From: JAPPLB01 sp965218555
GTDB lineage: Bacteria; Acidobacteriota; Terriglobia; Bryobacterales; UBA6623
NCBI GenBank assembly: GCA_965218555.1
Contig: OZ244625.1
Coordinates: 4,092,001 to 4,156,000, forward strand
Direction of reading: 5' to 3'
DNA: 64,000 nucleotides
Below are positions 1-8,104 of the stretch, piece after piece. A model generated the notes under the pieces. It ran no database searches. It was not told the DNA's origin and saw only the letters and a program-made list of their open reading frames with translations. The position numbers were made by a program, and so were the translations under genes. The stretch's first letter is position 1, and every line of letters starts with the position of its first letter.

Positions 1-813
1 GCCCTCCCCTTCGCGTTAACCGGGGCGCTGCTCGCGGTTCGGGGCAGCGGCCTCGACGGGAGCGAGCTCGCCGGCAAGTTTGCCTGGATCATCGCCGCCA
101 TGATCGCCGCCCGCTCGGCGGCAATGGCCTTCAACCGCGTCGCCGACGCGGAGATCGACGCGCTCAATCCCCGTTCGCGGATGCGCGCCATCCCGGCCGG
201 AGCCGTCTCGAAGTCATTCACTTGCGGTTTTATCGCGTTCTGGTGCGGCATGTTCGTCCTGGCGGCGTACATGCTCAACCCGCTGTGCCTGAAGCTGTCG
301 CCGCTCGCCTTGGCGATAGTCCTCGGATACTCCTACACCAAGCGTTTCACCGCACTCTCGCACTTCGCTCTCGGGTTTGCCCTCGGTATCGCGCCGACCG
401 CGGCATGGATCGCCGTTCGCGGCTCACTCGACGCGTCGATCCTCTTGCTGACGGCAGCCGTCACCCTGTGGACAGCGGGCTTCGACATCATCTACGCCTG
501 CCAGGACCACGACTTCGATCGAAAGACCGGTCTCCACAGCATCCCCGTCGCGCTGGGCATCAAGAATGCACTGCTTGTTTCGCGGCTCCTGCACCTGGCG
601 ATGATCGCGCTGCTGATCTGGCTCGCGCGAGCCATGGACCTGGGCCTCCTCAGCCTCGCCGGAGTGGCCGTCGTGGCCGCCTTGCTCGTCTACGAGCATC
701 ACCTGGTCAAGCCCGACGATCTTTCGAGGGTGAATGCGGCGTTCTTCACGGTGAACGGCTTCGTGAGCATCCTCTTCTTTGTCTTCTGGGCCGCGGACAT
801 CTTATGGACGTGA
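1..813 (+). CDS. UbiA-family prenyltransferase, 3' part (MqnP/UbiA-like)
   Basis: The frame is open from the first base, so the 5' end lies outside the window. The protein is an integral membrane aromatic prenyltransferase that attaches a polyprenyl chain to a quinone precursor. Two Mg-diphosphate-binding Asp motifs are visible: NRVADAEID followed by NPRSR near residue 45 of the visible part, and YACQDHDFD near residue 160. Several hydrophobic segments lie between and after them. The form of the first motif is typical of the UbiA-like enzymes of the futalosine menaquinone route, but 4-hydroxybenzoate prenylation cannot be excluded. The next gene begins 52 bases downstream on the same strand. 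Confidence 0.85.
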   Translation, partial: ALPFALTGALLAVRGSGLDGSELAGKFAWIIAAMIAARSAAMAFNRVADAEIDALNPRSRMRAIPAGAVSKSFTCGFIAFWCGMFVLAAYMLNPLCLKLSPLALAIVLGYSYTKRFTALSHFALGFALGIAPTAAWIAVRGSLDASILLLTAAVTLWTAGFDIIYACQDHDFDRKTGLHSIPVALGIKNALLVSRLLHLAMIALLIWLARAMDLGLLSLAGVAVVAALLVYEHHLVKPDDLSRVNAAFFTVNGFVSILFFVFWAADILWT

Positions 814-865
814 GTCCCGCTGCCGTCCGGAGAGCGCGAGCGCCGCGGTAACCGGCCCAACCCTC

Positions 866-2482
866 ATGCAAGCGGGCATTCCTGTTCTCGACCTCGCCAT
901 CATCGTGGTCTATCTGCTCGGCGTTCTCGCTACGGGAATCCTCTCGACCCGGCGCCAGAAGCTCGACAGCACGGCCTACTTTCTCGCCGGACGATCTCTG
1001 AGATGGCCGATGGTCGGCGCCGCGCTGTTCGCTTCGAATATCTCGACCATTCATTTCGTCGGGCTGGCGGCGGCGGGCTACAACGAAGGGCTCGTCTGGG
1101 GCAATTTCGAGTGGGGCGCGTCGTTCACGCTGATCATCCTCGGCCTGGTCTTCGCCCCCTTCTACTTTCGAAGCAAGATCGCCACGTTGCCCGAGTTTCT
1201 CGAGCGGCGCTACAGCCCCGCCTCGCGGACCTTCCTGGCCTTCATGGCGATCCTCTCGGCGATGTTTATCCACATTGGAATGAGCCTTTACGCGGGGGCC
1301 GCCGTCTTCGAGCAGTTCTTCGGCATCGACGTCGTTACGTCGATCGTCATCATCACCGTCATCACGGGGATCTACACCATCTCGGGCGGACTCAAGGCCG
1401 TCGTCGTCACAGAGACCATCCAAAGCGTTGTCCTCATCATCGGAGCAGCCGCGATTACCTGCTTCGCGCTGGCGGCGCTTCCCGAGCACGGCATCCGAAA
1501 CCTCGGCGAGCTCAAGGCCGCGCTCAAGCCCGATCAGCTCAGCATGCTGCATGCCGATAACCGCATGGGGCTCGCCTGGTACGCCGTGCTGTTGGGCTAC
1601 ACGGTCAACGGCATCTGGTATTGGTGCACCGACCAGACGATCGTCCAACGAGTCTTGGGCGCCCGGTCGGAATGGGACGCCCAGCAGGGCGCGATTCTGG
1701 CGGGCTTCCTGAAGATCCTGCCGGTCTTCATCATGGTCCTGCCGGGCGTCATAGCCTACGTGCTCTTCCGCGACATCATCGGCGGCAACGCCAACCAGAC
1801 GCTGCCGGTGCTCATCACGCAACTGATCCCCAGCGGCATGAAGGGACTGATCTCCGCCGCCCTGCTCGCAGCGCTGATGAGCACCATCGCCTCCGCCCTG
1901 AATAGCTGCGGAACTCTCTTCGCGGTGGACATCTTTACGCGCCTGCGGCCCAACACCTCTGACAGGCAGCAGGTGAAAGTCGGCCGCATCAGCGCCGTAG
2001 TGATCATGATCCTGGCGATGATCTGGTCGACGCAGGGCGGCCGTTATACGAGCATCTTCGAAGCGATCAACGCTATCGCAGCCCACCTGTCTCCACCGAT
2101 TACCACCGTCTTCCTGTGGGGTGTCTTCTGGCGCCGCGGCACGAAGCAGGCGTCGCTGGCGACGCTGATCTTCGGCTTTACGCTCGGCGCCCTGGCGTTC
2201 GTCGTCGACCTGCCGGTCGTCGGCGAACAGAAGCTCATCACCGAAGGTTGGGGGATCCCCTTCTTGTTGCAGGGCTGGTGGTCGTTCGTGCTCTGCAGCA
2301 TCGTTTACGTTTTCGTGAGCCGATCGACGCCCCCACCAAGCCCCGAGCAGATACAGGGGCTGACTTGGGAAAACCCTCTGGCCGCTTTCGCAAGCAGCGG
2401 CCAGAGGGCGCTGTTGCAGCCGCGCATCGGCGCGGCAGCGCTAGCCGTCGTGTTGATCGTTCTCTACTACGTGTTTCGATAG
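866..2482 (+). CDS. Sodium:solute symporter (SSS family)
   Basis: About 538 residues with the many-helix pattern of the SSS/SGLT family. These carriers use the Na+ gradient to import sugars, organic acids or amino acids across the inner membrane. The N-terminus MQAGIPVLDLAIIVVYLLG leads straight into helix 1. An in-frame ATG further up, at 779, would add a polar, uncharacteristic leader that overlaps the prenyltransferase gene, so I prefer 866. The segment FLAGRSLRWPMVGAALFAS near residue 45 is the usual SSS signature around helix 2. Substrate is unknown. The following mannonate-dehydratase-like genes suggest, by position only, an acidic sugar. Confidence 0.88.
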   Translation: MQAGIPVLDLAIIVVYLLGVLATGILSTRRQKLDSTAYFLAGRSLRWPMVGAALFASNISTIHFVGLAAAGYNEGLVWGNFEWGASFTLIILGLVFAPFYFRSKIATLPEFLERRYSPASRTFLAFMAILSAMFIHIGMSLYAGAAVFEQFFGIDVVTSIVIITVITGIYTISGGLKAVVVTETIQSVVLIIGAAAITCFALAALPEHGIRNLGELKAALKPDQLSMLHADNRMGLAWYAVLLGYTVNGIWYWCTDQTIVQRVLGARSEWDAQQGAILAGFLKILPVFIMVLPGVIAYVLFRDIIGGNANQTLPVLITQLIPSGMKGLISAALLAALMSTIASALNSCGTLFAVDIFTRLRPNTSDRQQVKVGRISAVVIMILAMIWSTQGGRYTSIFEAINAIAAHLSPPITTVFLWGVFWRRGTKQASLATLIFGFTLGALAFVVDLPVVGEQKLITEGWGIPFLLQGWWSFVLCSIVYVFVSRSTPPPSPEQIQGLTWENPLAAFASSGQRALLQPRIGAAALAVVLIVLYYVFR

Positions 2483-2649
2483 CCAAGCCGCGGCCGGATC
2501 TTGACCGGCGGGAGAACGCGGCGCTCCCGAGTGATGACCGGGGGCTCAAGTTGGCGGCCCGTCGCCGAAGGGTCCCTTGCTGCTCTTTGGCCGCGCCGGC
2601 GGATCGGAGTTGACACCACGCCCCCGTATCTGTTGCGATGCATCCTGTT

Positions 2650-3741
2650 ATGAAACGCAGAAACTTCCTCACCTCCGGCGCTGCCGCCGCGGGCGCCGCC
2701 GCCTTGCCGGGCTGCAACGCACGAAGCCCCTACGATTCCGCCGCTCCAAAGGAGAAGAAGCCGATCCGCATGCATGTCGGCACACAGCATTGGCGGCCGA
2801 CGCCCAAGATCTTGCAGTACATCAAGCGCCACGGCGTCGATCACATCGCCTGCTGGCCCCATGACGTCAACGACGACACCATGGCTGACGACTTTTCCCG
2901 GGCTCGAGAACTCGTCGAGAAGCACGGCCTGCACCTCGATGTCGTCCAGCCGCCCCTGCTCGGCAGTCCCCCGCCTGCCGCGATCATGCTCGGCAAAGAC
3001 CCCGACCGCGACCGCGAGATCGAATACATGCAGAACCTGATTCAGGCCTGCGCAAAGAGCGGCGTTCCGGCATTCAAATACAACATGCGCGTACTGTTCA
3101 ACGTCCGCTCAGGCCTCACTCCCGGCCGCGGCGGTTCGATGTACAGCACCTGGAAGTTCGAGGAAGTGAAGAACGACCCGCCGGAGCCCGAGGTGGGCGA
3201 GGTGGATGCGGACCCCTTCTGGGAGCGCATCACCTACTTTCTCGACCGTGTCATCCCCGTCTGCAACGAGTACAAGATCCGGGCCATGTGTCATCCGCAC
3301 GACCCCGGCGTGCCGCCCTCCGGTTATAAAGGCGTGGATCGCGTGCTTGGCACCGTCGCTGGGCTCAAGAAACTCGTCTCGATACAAGACAGTCCCTATC
3401 ACGGACTCAACCTCTGCCTCGGCACGACCGGTGAAATGCTCCAGGACCCCGCCCGCGAACTTCCCGACGTCGTTCGCTACTTGGGAGAGCGCAAGAAAAT
3501 CTTCAACATCCACTTCCGCAACATCCGCGGCAAACGAGACGACTTCATGGAAGTCTGGCAGGACGAGGGCGACATGGACATGGTCGAGCTGGCCAAGGTG
3601 CTCTACGAAGTCGACTACCCCTACATGCTCATGCCCGACCACATGCCCCGACACGCCGACGACCCCGATCAGTACCAGGGCTTCGCCTGGGGCTACGGCT
3701 ACATCAAGGGTGTGTTGCAGGCTCTGGATGCTTTGGTCTAG
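2650..3741 (+). CDS. Tat-exported mannonate-dehydratase-like TIM-barrel protein, copy 1
   Basis: The protein resembles UxuA, which dehydrates D-mannonate to 2-keto-3-deoxygluconate. It shows the family's C-terminal pattern: CHPHDPGVPP, then NIHFRNIRGKRDDF, DEGDMDM and MPDHMP, which hold metal and substrate ligands. The N-terminus MKRRNFLTSG followed by an Ala-rich stretch and LPGC is a twin-arginine signal with a lipobox, so the mature protein is probably a periplasmic lipoprotein. UxuA proper is cytoplasmic, so the substrate may differ. I start at the Met before KRRNFL; an ATG four codons upstream (2638) is also possible. The classical HPDDP motif is HPHDP here. A near-identical second copy follows. 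Confidence 0.8.
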   Translation: MKRRNFLTSGAAAAGAAALPGCNARSPYDSAAPKEKKPIRMHVGTQHWRPTPKILQYIKRHGVDHIACWPHDVNDDTMADDFSRARELVEKHGLHLDVVQPPLLGSPPPAAIMLGKDPDRDREIEYMQNLIQACAKSGVPAFKYNMRVLFNVRSGLTPGRGGSMYSTWKFEEVKNDPPEPEVGEVDADPFWERITYFLDRVIPVCNEYKIRAMCHPHDPGVPPSGYKGVDRVLGTVAGLKKLVSIQDSPYHGLNLCLGTTGEMLQDPARELPDVVRYLGERKKIFNIHFRNIRGKRDDFMEVWQDEGDMDMVELAKVLYEVDYPYMLMPDHMPRHADDPDQYQGFAWGYGYIKGVLQALDALV

Positions 3742-3953
3742 GCCACTGACCGGAGGCGTTACAGAAAAGTCTCAGCTTCAACATACCCAGCAGCACCAGG
3801 AACTCGGAGACGGACCGCCTGGCATGGGCTGCCGGCCAGATGACCGTTGACGCTTTCGGGCCTGACCGGCATCGACGACAAGCCCTACAAGCCTGACCGC
3901 CGGCGGATCGGTGTTGACACCACGCCCCCGTATCTGTTGCGATGCATCCTGTT

Positions 3954-4069
3954 ATGAAACGCAGAAACTTCCTCACCGCCGGCGCGGCCGCCGCGGGCGC
4001 CGCCGCCTTGCCGGGCTGTAACGCGCGAAGCCCCTACGATTCCGAAGCCCCAAGAAGAAGCCGCTGCGC
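3954..4069 (+). pseudogene. Out-of-frame signal-peptide segment of duplicated gene, copy 2
   Basis: This stretch encodes MKRRNFLTAG, an Ala-rich run and LPGC exactly as in copy 1. A four-base deletion in the AAGGAGAAGAAG tract (about 4050-4056) then throws the frame off, and translation would stop near 4100. The Tat/lipoprotein signal is therefore detached from the enzyme domain. Confidence 0.8.
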
Positions 4070-5041
4070 ATGCATGCCGGCACACAGCATTGGCGGGTGA
4101 CGCCCAAGAACTTGCAGTACATCAAGCGCCACGGCATCGATCACATCGCCTGCTGGCCCCATGACGTCAACGACGACACCATGGCTGACGACTTTTCCCG
4201 GGCTCGAGAACTCGTCGAGAAGCACGGGCTGCACCTCGATGCCGTCGCGCCGCCCCTGCTCCACCACGCCCCGGTCGCCGCGATCATGCTCGGCAAAGAC
4301 CCCGACCGCGACCGCGAGATCGAGTATATGCAGAACCTGATTCAGGCCTGTGCGAAGAGCGGCATTCCGGCGTTCAAATACAACTTGCGCGTGCTATTCA
4401 GCGTCCGCACAGGCCGCACGCCCGGACGCGGCGGTTCGATGTACAGCACCTGGAAGTTCGAGGAAGTCAAGAACGACCCGCCAGAGTCCGAGGTGGGTGA
4501 GCTGGATGCGGACACCTTCTGGGAGCGCATCACCTACTTCCTCGACCGTGTCATCCCCGTCTGCAACGAGTACAAGATCCGCGCCATGTGTCATCCGCAC
4601 GACCCCGGCGTGCCGCCCTCCGGTTATAAAGGCGTGGATCGCGTGCTCGGCACCGTCGACGGGCTCAAGAAACTCGTCTCGATACAAGACAGCCCCTATC
4701 ACGGACTCAACCTCTGCCTCGGTACGACCGGTGAAATGCTTCAGGACCCCGCGCGTGAACTCCCCGACGTCGTCCGTTACTTCGGCGAGCGCAAGAAAAT
4801 CTTCAACATCCACTTCCGCAACATCCGCGGCAAACGAGACGACTTCGTGGAAGTCTGGCAGGACGAGGGCGACATGAACATGATCGAGCTCGCCAAGGTG
4901 CTCTACGAAGTCGACTACCCCTACATGCTCATGCCCGACCACATGCCCCTGCATTCCGACGACCCCGGCCAGCTCCAGGGCTTCGCCTGGGGCTACGGCT
5001 ACATCAAGGGTGTGTTGCAGGCTCTGGATGCTTTGGTCTAG
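4070..5041 (+). CDS. Mannonate-dehydratase-like TIM-barrel protein, copy 2, signal peptide lost
   Basis: The frame starts at MHAGTQHWRVTP, equivalent to residue 43 of copy 1, and is then co-linear with it to the stop codon with scattered substitutions. The motifs CHPHDPGVPP, NIHFRNIRGK and MPDHMP are all kept. If translated from this ATG the product would be a cytoplasmic enzyme, whereas copy 1 is exported. Otherwise it is a pseudogene, or the four-base loss is an assembly error. No convincing ribosome binding site precedes the internal ATG, because that region was coding before the deletion. Confidence 0.6.
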   Translation: MHAGTQHWRVTPKNLQYIKRHGIDHIACWPHDVNDDTMADDFSRARELVEKHGLHLDAVAPPLLHHAPVAAIMLGKDPDRDREIEYMQNLIQACAKSGIPAFKYNLRVLFSVRTGRTPGRGGSMYSTWKFEEVKNDPPESEVGELDADTFWERITYFLDRVIPVCNEYKIRAMCHPHDPGVPPSGYKGVDRVLGTVDGLKKLVSIQDSPYHGLNLCLGTTGEMLQDPARELPDVVRYFGERKKIFNIHFRNIRGKRDDFVEVWQDEGDMNMIELAKVLYEVDYPYMLMPDHMPLHSDDPGQLQGFAWGYGYIKGVLQALDALV

Positions 5042-5136
5042 GCCACTGACCGGAGGCGTTACAGAAAAGTCTCAGCTTCAACATACCCAGTAGCACCAGG
5101 AACTCGGAGAAGGACCGCCTGGCATGGGCTGCCGGC

Positions 5137-5281
5137 GGCCCTGAGCACCGAGCGCATTCAACGCGGGCAGCGTTACGCGCCGGTCGTTGAGCATCGCCGG
5201 CGTTGAACTTTATTGGAAAATTAGCGGATGCAACCGGCAACCAAGCCGCGGCGGCATCTGAGCGGAAGACCCGGCCGGGAG
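5137..5281. other. Gene-free stretch before the repeat array
   Basis: No coding signal is seen between the duplicated enzyme and the repeat array. If the array is a CRISPR read on the + strand, its leader would lie here; a short A/T-richer patch is present near 5209-5226. Confidence 0.3.
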
Positions 5282-5501
5282 GCGGCTGCCTCGCGCGCGG
5301 GGGAAGGGGCTCTACGGCCAGGAAATCAACTCCGAGACCTACGCGGCTGCCTCGCGCGCGGGGGAAGGGGCCTGCAGAAAAAAGAGTCCAAGCCCATCAC
5401 TGAGCGGCTGCCTCGCGCGCGGGGGAAGGGGGGAAGAGCGGAAGCCGCGGGATGCTCTGCAGGTGATTGCTCGCTTGCTGCCTCGCGCGCGGGGGAAGAG
5501 C
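5282..5501. CRISPR. CRISPR-like mini-array, four repeats
   Basis: Three identical 28-base repeats begin at 5282, 5343 and 5404, giving a constant 61-base period with unrelated 33-base spacers (5310-5342 and 5371-5403). A fourth copy at 5474 matches at 23 of 28 positions after a longer 42-base interval. The core is CTGCCTCGCGCGCGGGGGAA. It can fold as a CCTCGC/GCGGGG stem, and its reverse complement has the TTCCCC-GC-rich form of type I-E repeats. The degenerate last copy is typical of a leader-distal end. No cas gene is seen in the window, so this is an orphan or relic array. The 42-base third spacer is a point against. Confidence 0.65.
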
Positions 5502-5526
5502 AGCGGAGGAAAGCTCCAGGCGCCGC

Positions 5527-6003
5527 CTAGTAGTTGAACTTCACTTCAAGCTTCTCTTCGACCTCAGCCAGGGGCACCATGTCGATGGCGTCCCAAGGGC
5601 AGCCGTCCAGAAACGTGTCGTCAGGACCCTTGCTGATGCATTTCTTGCAGCCGATGCAAAGCTGGTAATCCACATCGATGCGGCCGAAGGGGGGAGTGTC
5701 TTCGTCCTCCACCCAGTACATGCATTCTTCGACCGGGCAGTAAGTGATGCATACGGGAGACCCCGCGCAGCCCGTGCAACACTCGTTGATCACGGCGAGC
5801 AGCGGCGGTTTCTTCTTGCGGGGAAAGTTGAGCCCTTCCGACCAGGGCCAGGCTTTTTCCAGACCCAGATCGATCGGGATCTTCGGCTCTTCGGGTGGCT
5901 TGGGCCTTGGTCTGAACCTGCCCTTGGGTCTGGCTGCGGCAGCCGGAGGTGGCGTGGCCGGCGCGGCTTTGGAGTCAGGTGTGGCGGCTGGTTGATCGGC
6001 CAT
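5527..6003 (-). CDS. Ferredoxin with two [4Fe-4S] motifs
   Basis: A 158-residue protein with a Pro/Ala/Lys-rich, probably disordered first 50 residues and a compact C-terminal ferredoxin domain. The cysteine pattern is CTGCAGSPVCITYCP (C-x2-C-x5-C-x3-CP), then CIGCKKC and GCPWDAI, enough for two [4Fe-4S] clusters. The five-residue spacing in the first motif differs from the usual C-x2-C-x2-C. The protein should carry electrons in the cytoplasm; its partner enzyme is not adjacent. The gene stands alone, facing the CRISPR-like array. Confidence 0.85.
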   Translation of the reverse strand: MADQPAATPDSKAAPATPPPAAAARPKGRFRPRPKPPEEPKIPIDLGLEKAWPWSEGLNFPRKKKPPLLAVINECCTGCAGSPVCITYCPVEECMYWVEDEDTPPFGRIDVDYQLCIGCKKCISKGPDDTFLDGCPWDAIDMVPLAEVEEKLEVKFNY

Positions 6004-6248
6004 AAATAGTGATTATATCAATAGTCGCGGGCTTTTCAGGCACCGGTCATCGGATCATCGGCGACCCTTGATGCTTTTCGAAGTAGGGTGAAGCGGCGCC
6101 GGGCCGCTGCGATGGGCTTTGTGCGGAACCGCGGGGCAGGGAACGCGAATCACCCGGGTGTCCCTGATAGAATAGGCGCACCGGAGGAAGGTCTGCCCTA
6201 AAAGGCGCGCCGGCTTGTTTGGCGCATCGCACGCATCGTTTCCGGACG

Positions 6249-6776
6249 ATGACCGAATCCAGGAGAATCATCATCATCGCCGGGCCGAACGGAGCGGGCA
6301 AGACGACTTTCGCGATGGAGTACTTGGCGAATGAAGCCGATTGTCATCTGTTCGTGAACGCCGATCTGGTGGGCCGAGGACTGAGTCCATTGGCGCCTGA
6401 CCGCGCTGCGTTGTCCGCGGGGAGAATGATGCTCGGCAGAATCCGCGAACACGTGAAACAAGGCGAGACTTTTGCTTTCGAGACGACGCTGTCGGGACGG
6501 AGTTACGCTCGTTGGATACCCGTGTGGCAGAAACTCGGCTACGAGGTAACGCTGTTTTTTCTGAGGTTGCCGACGCCGGAGTTTGCCATGGACCGAATCA
6601 GGCAACGGGTGCGGGAGGGTGGGCATGGCGTTCCCGAAGCAATCGTTCACCGACGGTTCCATGCCGGTTGGCGCAATTTTGAAACACTGTACCGCGGTCT
6701 CGTAGACGTGTGGGCCGTATACGACAATTCCAAGCATCCGCCGGCGTTGTTGGACTCAGGACACAACAGACAATGA
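6249..6776 (+). CDS. Zeta-toxin-like P-loop kinase
   Basis: A 175-residue protein starting MTESRRIIIIAGPNGAGKTT, a strict Walker A motif at residues 11-18. The order of elements matches zeta-toxin/AAA kinases of about this size: FVNADLVGRGLSP after strand 2, FETTLSGRSY, then an Arg-rich lid (MDRIRQRVREGGHGV). Zeta toxins phosphorylate UDP-N-acetylglucosamine; many chromosomal relatives have unproven substrates. A TTG ten codons upstream is a weaker start. The stop overlaps the next start (ATGA), so the two genes are translationally coupled and probably act together. Confidence 0.8.
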   Translation: MTESRRIIIIAGPNGAGKTTFAMEYLANEADCHLFVNADLVGRGLSPLAPDRAALSAGRMMLGRIREHVKQGETFAFETTLSGRSYARWIPVWQKLGYEVTLFFLRLPTPEFAMDRIRQRVREGGHGVPEAIVHRRFHAGWRNFETLYRGLVDVWAVYDNSKHPPALLDSGHNRQ

Positions 6777-7564
6777 TCACGCAGGACGTAGCTGGTAGAC
6801 GGGCGCAAGAGTCGCGCACGATGGGTGCGACCGCTGCCATGGAGAGGGCGGAGGCGGCCGCGATACGCCGAGCCTCACGCACTCGGATCGGCGCCGCAAC
6901 GGTCAGTCGCGTCTCAGCCGAGCCGGAGGCCGTCAATGAACAAGACTCGTCGTTCGACGGCTCCGTCAGCATGTTGTTACAACAATCGGAGCGGACGCTG
7001 CTCTGGGTGGCCGACCAACTGGATGGCCTCAAATTGCCGGGTTTGAGCGACAACAAGCGCCTGAGGGTGGCAGCCGGTTGTCTGCACATTGCCATCGAAC
7101 ACGCCCAGGCGATTGTGGTTCTCACACAGGAGAAATGCTTCGGCTCGGCTTTGGCGCTTCAGCGGCCGCTGATCGAAGCTTGGGTGCGGGGCTTTTGGCT
7201 GTTTTACGCTGCAACCGAGGAAGATGTCGACCGCGCCGAGCAGGACAAATTCCCCCCAAAAGGGGAGATCGTCAAGGGTTTGGAGGCCATCGACGCAAAA
7301 TTTCCGTACTTGGAGGATGCGTCTTGGGCCAGGCTCTGCAGCTATACCCATACCGGATTCGAGCAAATCGAAGCTCGGATGTCGGTTGTAGGACTGCAGT
7401 CGAACTACACGCTTGAACACGTCCGGCGGGCGTTACTCTGCGCGGATATGTTGCAACTGGCATCCTCGATCGTGGTTGCGGGAGCTGCCGGCAACCTGCC
7501 GCTGGCGCAAGCTATCTACGACCGCCTCGAGGCGTACGCCGCCGAGGACGGCCCGCGCCCCTAA
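6773..7564 (+). CDS. DUF6988-like protein coupled to zeta-like kinase
   Basis: The start ATG overlaps the stop of the upstream kinase by four bases. The 263-residue product has two parts. Residues 1-60 are Ala/Arg-rich and low in hydrophobics. From about residue 65 to the end it is an all-helical domain (LLQQSERTLLWVADQLDGL, then LALQRPLIEAWVRGFWLFY and YTHTGFEQI) resembling the DUF6988/DUF5677 kind of uncharacterised proteins. In such zeta-like operons a short antitoxin usually follows the kinase, so the N-terminal 60 residues could be an antitoxin-like segment fused to the helical domain. That is inference. It has no signal peptide. Confidence 0.6.
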   Translation: MITQDVAGRRAQESRTMGATAAMERAEAAAIRRASRTRIGAATVSRVSAEPEAVNEQDSSFDGSVSMLLQQSERTLLWVADQLDGLKLPGLSDNKRLRVAAGCLHIAIEHAQAIVVLTQEKCFGSALALQRPLIEAWVRGFWLFYAATEEDVDRAEQDKFPPKGEIVKGLEAIDAKFPYLEDASWARLCSYTHTGFEQIEARMSVVGLQSNYTLEHVRRALLCADMLQLASSIVVAGAAGNLPLAQAIYDRLEAYAAEDGPRP

Positions 7565-7717
7565 GACGGGAGATTGAAAAATCCTGGAGTTGTGTGCGTC
7601 AAGTGCTGCAAGAAGGGTTGAGATCCAGATGAGTCCTCGGTTTTGATGGATCGTGTTTAGTGAAGTTGGCGCCACAGCCGGTGGGGTCGTACTCCCGCCG
7701 ACTCGCTTTGGATGCTA
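7565..7717. other. Gene-free stretch
   Basis: I see no coding or structural signal here. The stretch ends exactly where the 178-bp dispersed element begins. Confidence 0.4.
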
Positions 7718-7895
7718 ACCTGCATGTCTCGCCACGTGGCGAGGTGAAGTGCGTGAGAGGGCCGTCAGGACGAGGCGCGAGCCGCTTGGCGCGCGCAGGC
7801 GTACTTGAAAGTACATCGAGCACGGCAAGCAAGCGCAACGAAGTCATGGCGGTCGTATCGCGGGCTGCGGCCGTCGGGTGGTGAGACATGCAGGT
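7718..7895 (+). repeat. 178-bp dispersed TIR element, copy 1
   Basis: This is the reference copy of a family found also at 14457, 35650 and 43208. Its 18-base ends ACCTGCATGTCTCGCCAC and (as reverse complement) ACCTGCATGTCTCACCAC form terminal inverted repeats with one mismatch. The interior is conserved between copies, including the block GTGCGTGAGAGGGCCGTCAG. It encodes no transposase, so it is a MITE-like, non-autonomous element. The outer base context TAACCTGC at the left tip carries a stop codon. Confidence 0.85.
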
Positions 7896-8104
7896 AGAGT
7901 CACTGGAAACCTTGACGGCGACACGATCAAAAACAAGACCAACGGGCGTTGCGAGGCCGCCGTGTGAAACTGCGTCTTGGACGGCGCCGTCAGGGAAAAC
8001 GGAAGGTAGGGCATCGCCAAGCTCGGCCGGGAGTATGGCCAAGCGCCCTGATAGTAGCGCCGGCTTGCCTGGCGCATCGAACTTGGTTCAGAGAGGAATA
8101 TCGC

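Larger units (their letters stand above)
2594..5136 (+). repeat. Tandem direct duplication, two ~1.24-kb units
   Basis: Unit 1 spans about 2594-3836 and unit 2 about 3898-5136. Each unit carries about 45 bases of upstream sequence, a complete mannonate-dehydratase-like gene and about 95 bases of downstream sequence. Near-identity extends through the non-coding flanks, which shows a segmental duplication rather than two old paralogues. The offset is 1304 bases at the start codons and 1300 at the stop codons because unit 2 lost four bases just after the signal-peptide codons. Confidence 0.9.

Noticed and set aside
746..2086. 446-codon minus-strand frame opposite the first symporter
   Set aside because: The translation is Asp/Arg/Gln-rich low complexity and the + strand has clear membrane-helix coding.
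5203..5530. Short frames encoding repeated PRARGK or SRAGEG peptides
   Set aside because: These are translations of the CRISPR-like repeats in different frames, not proteins.
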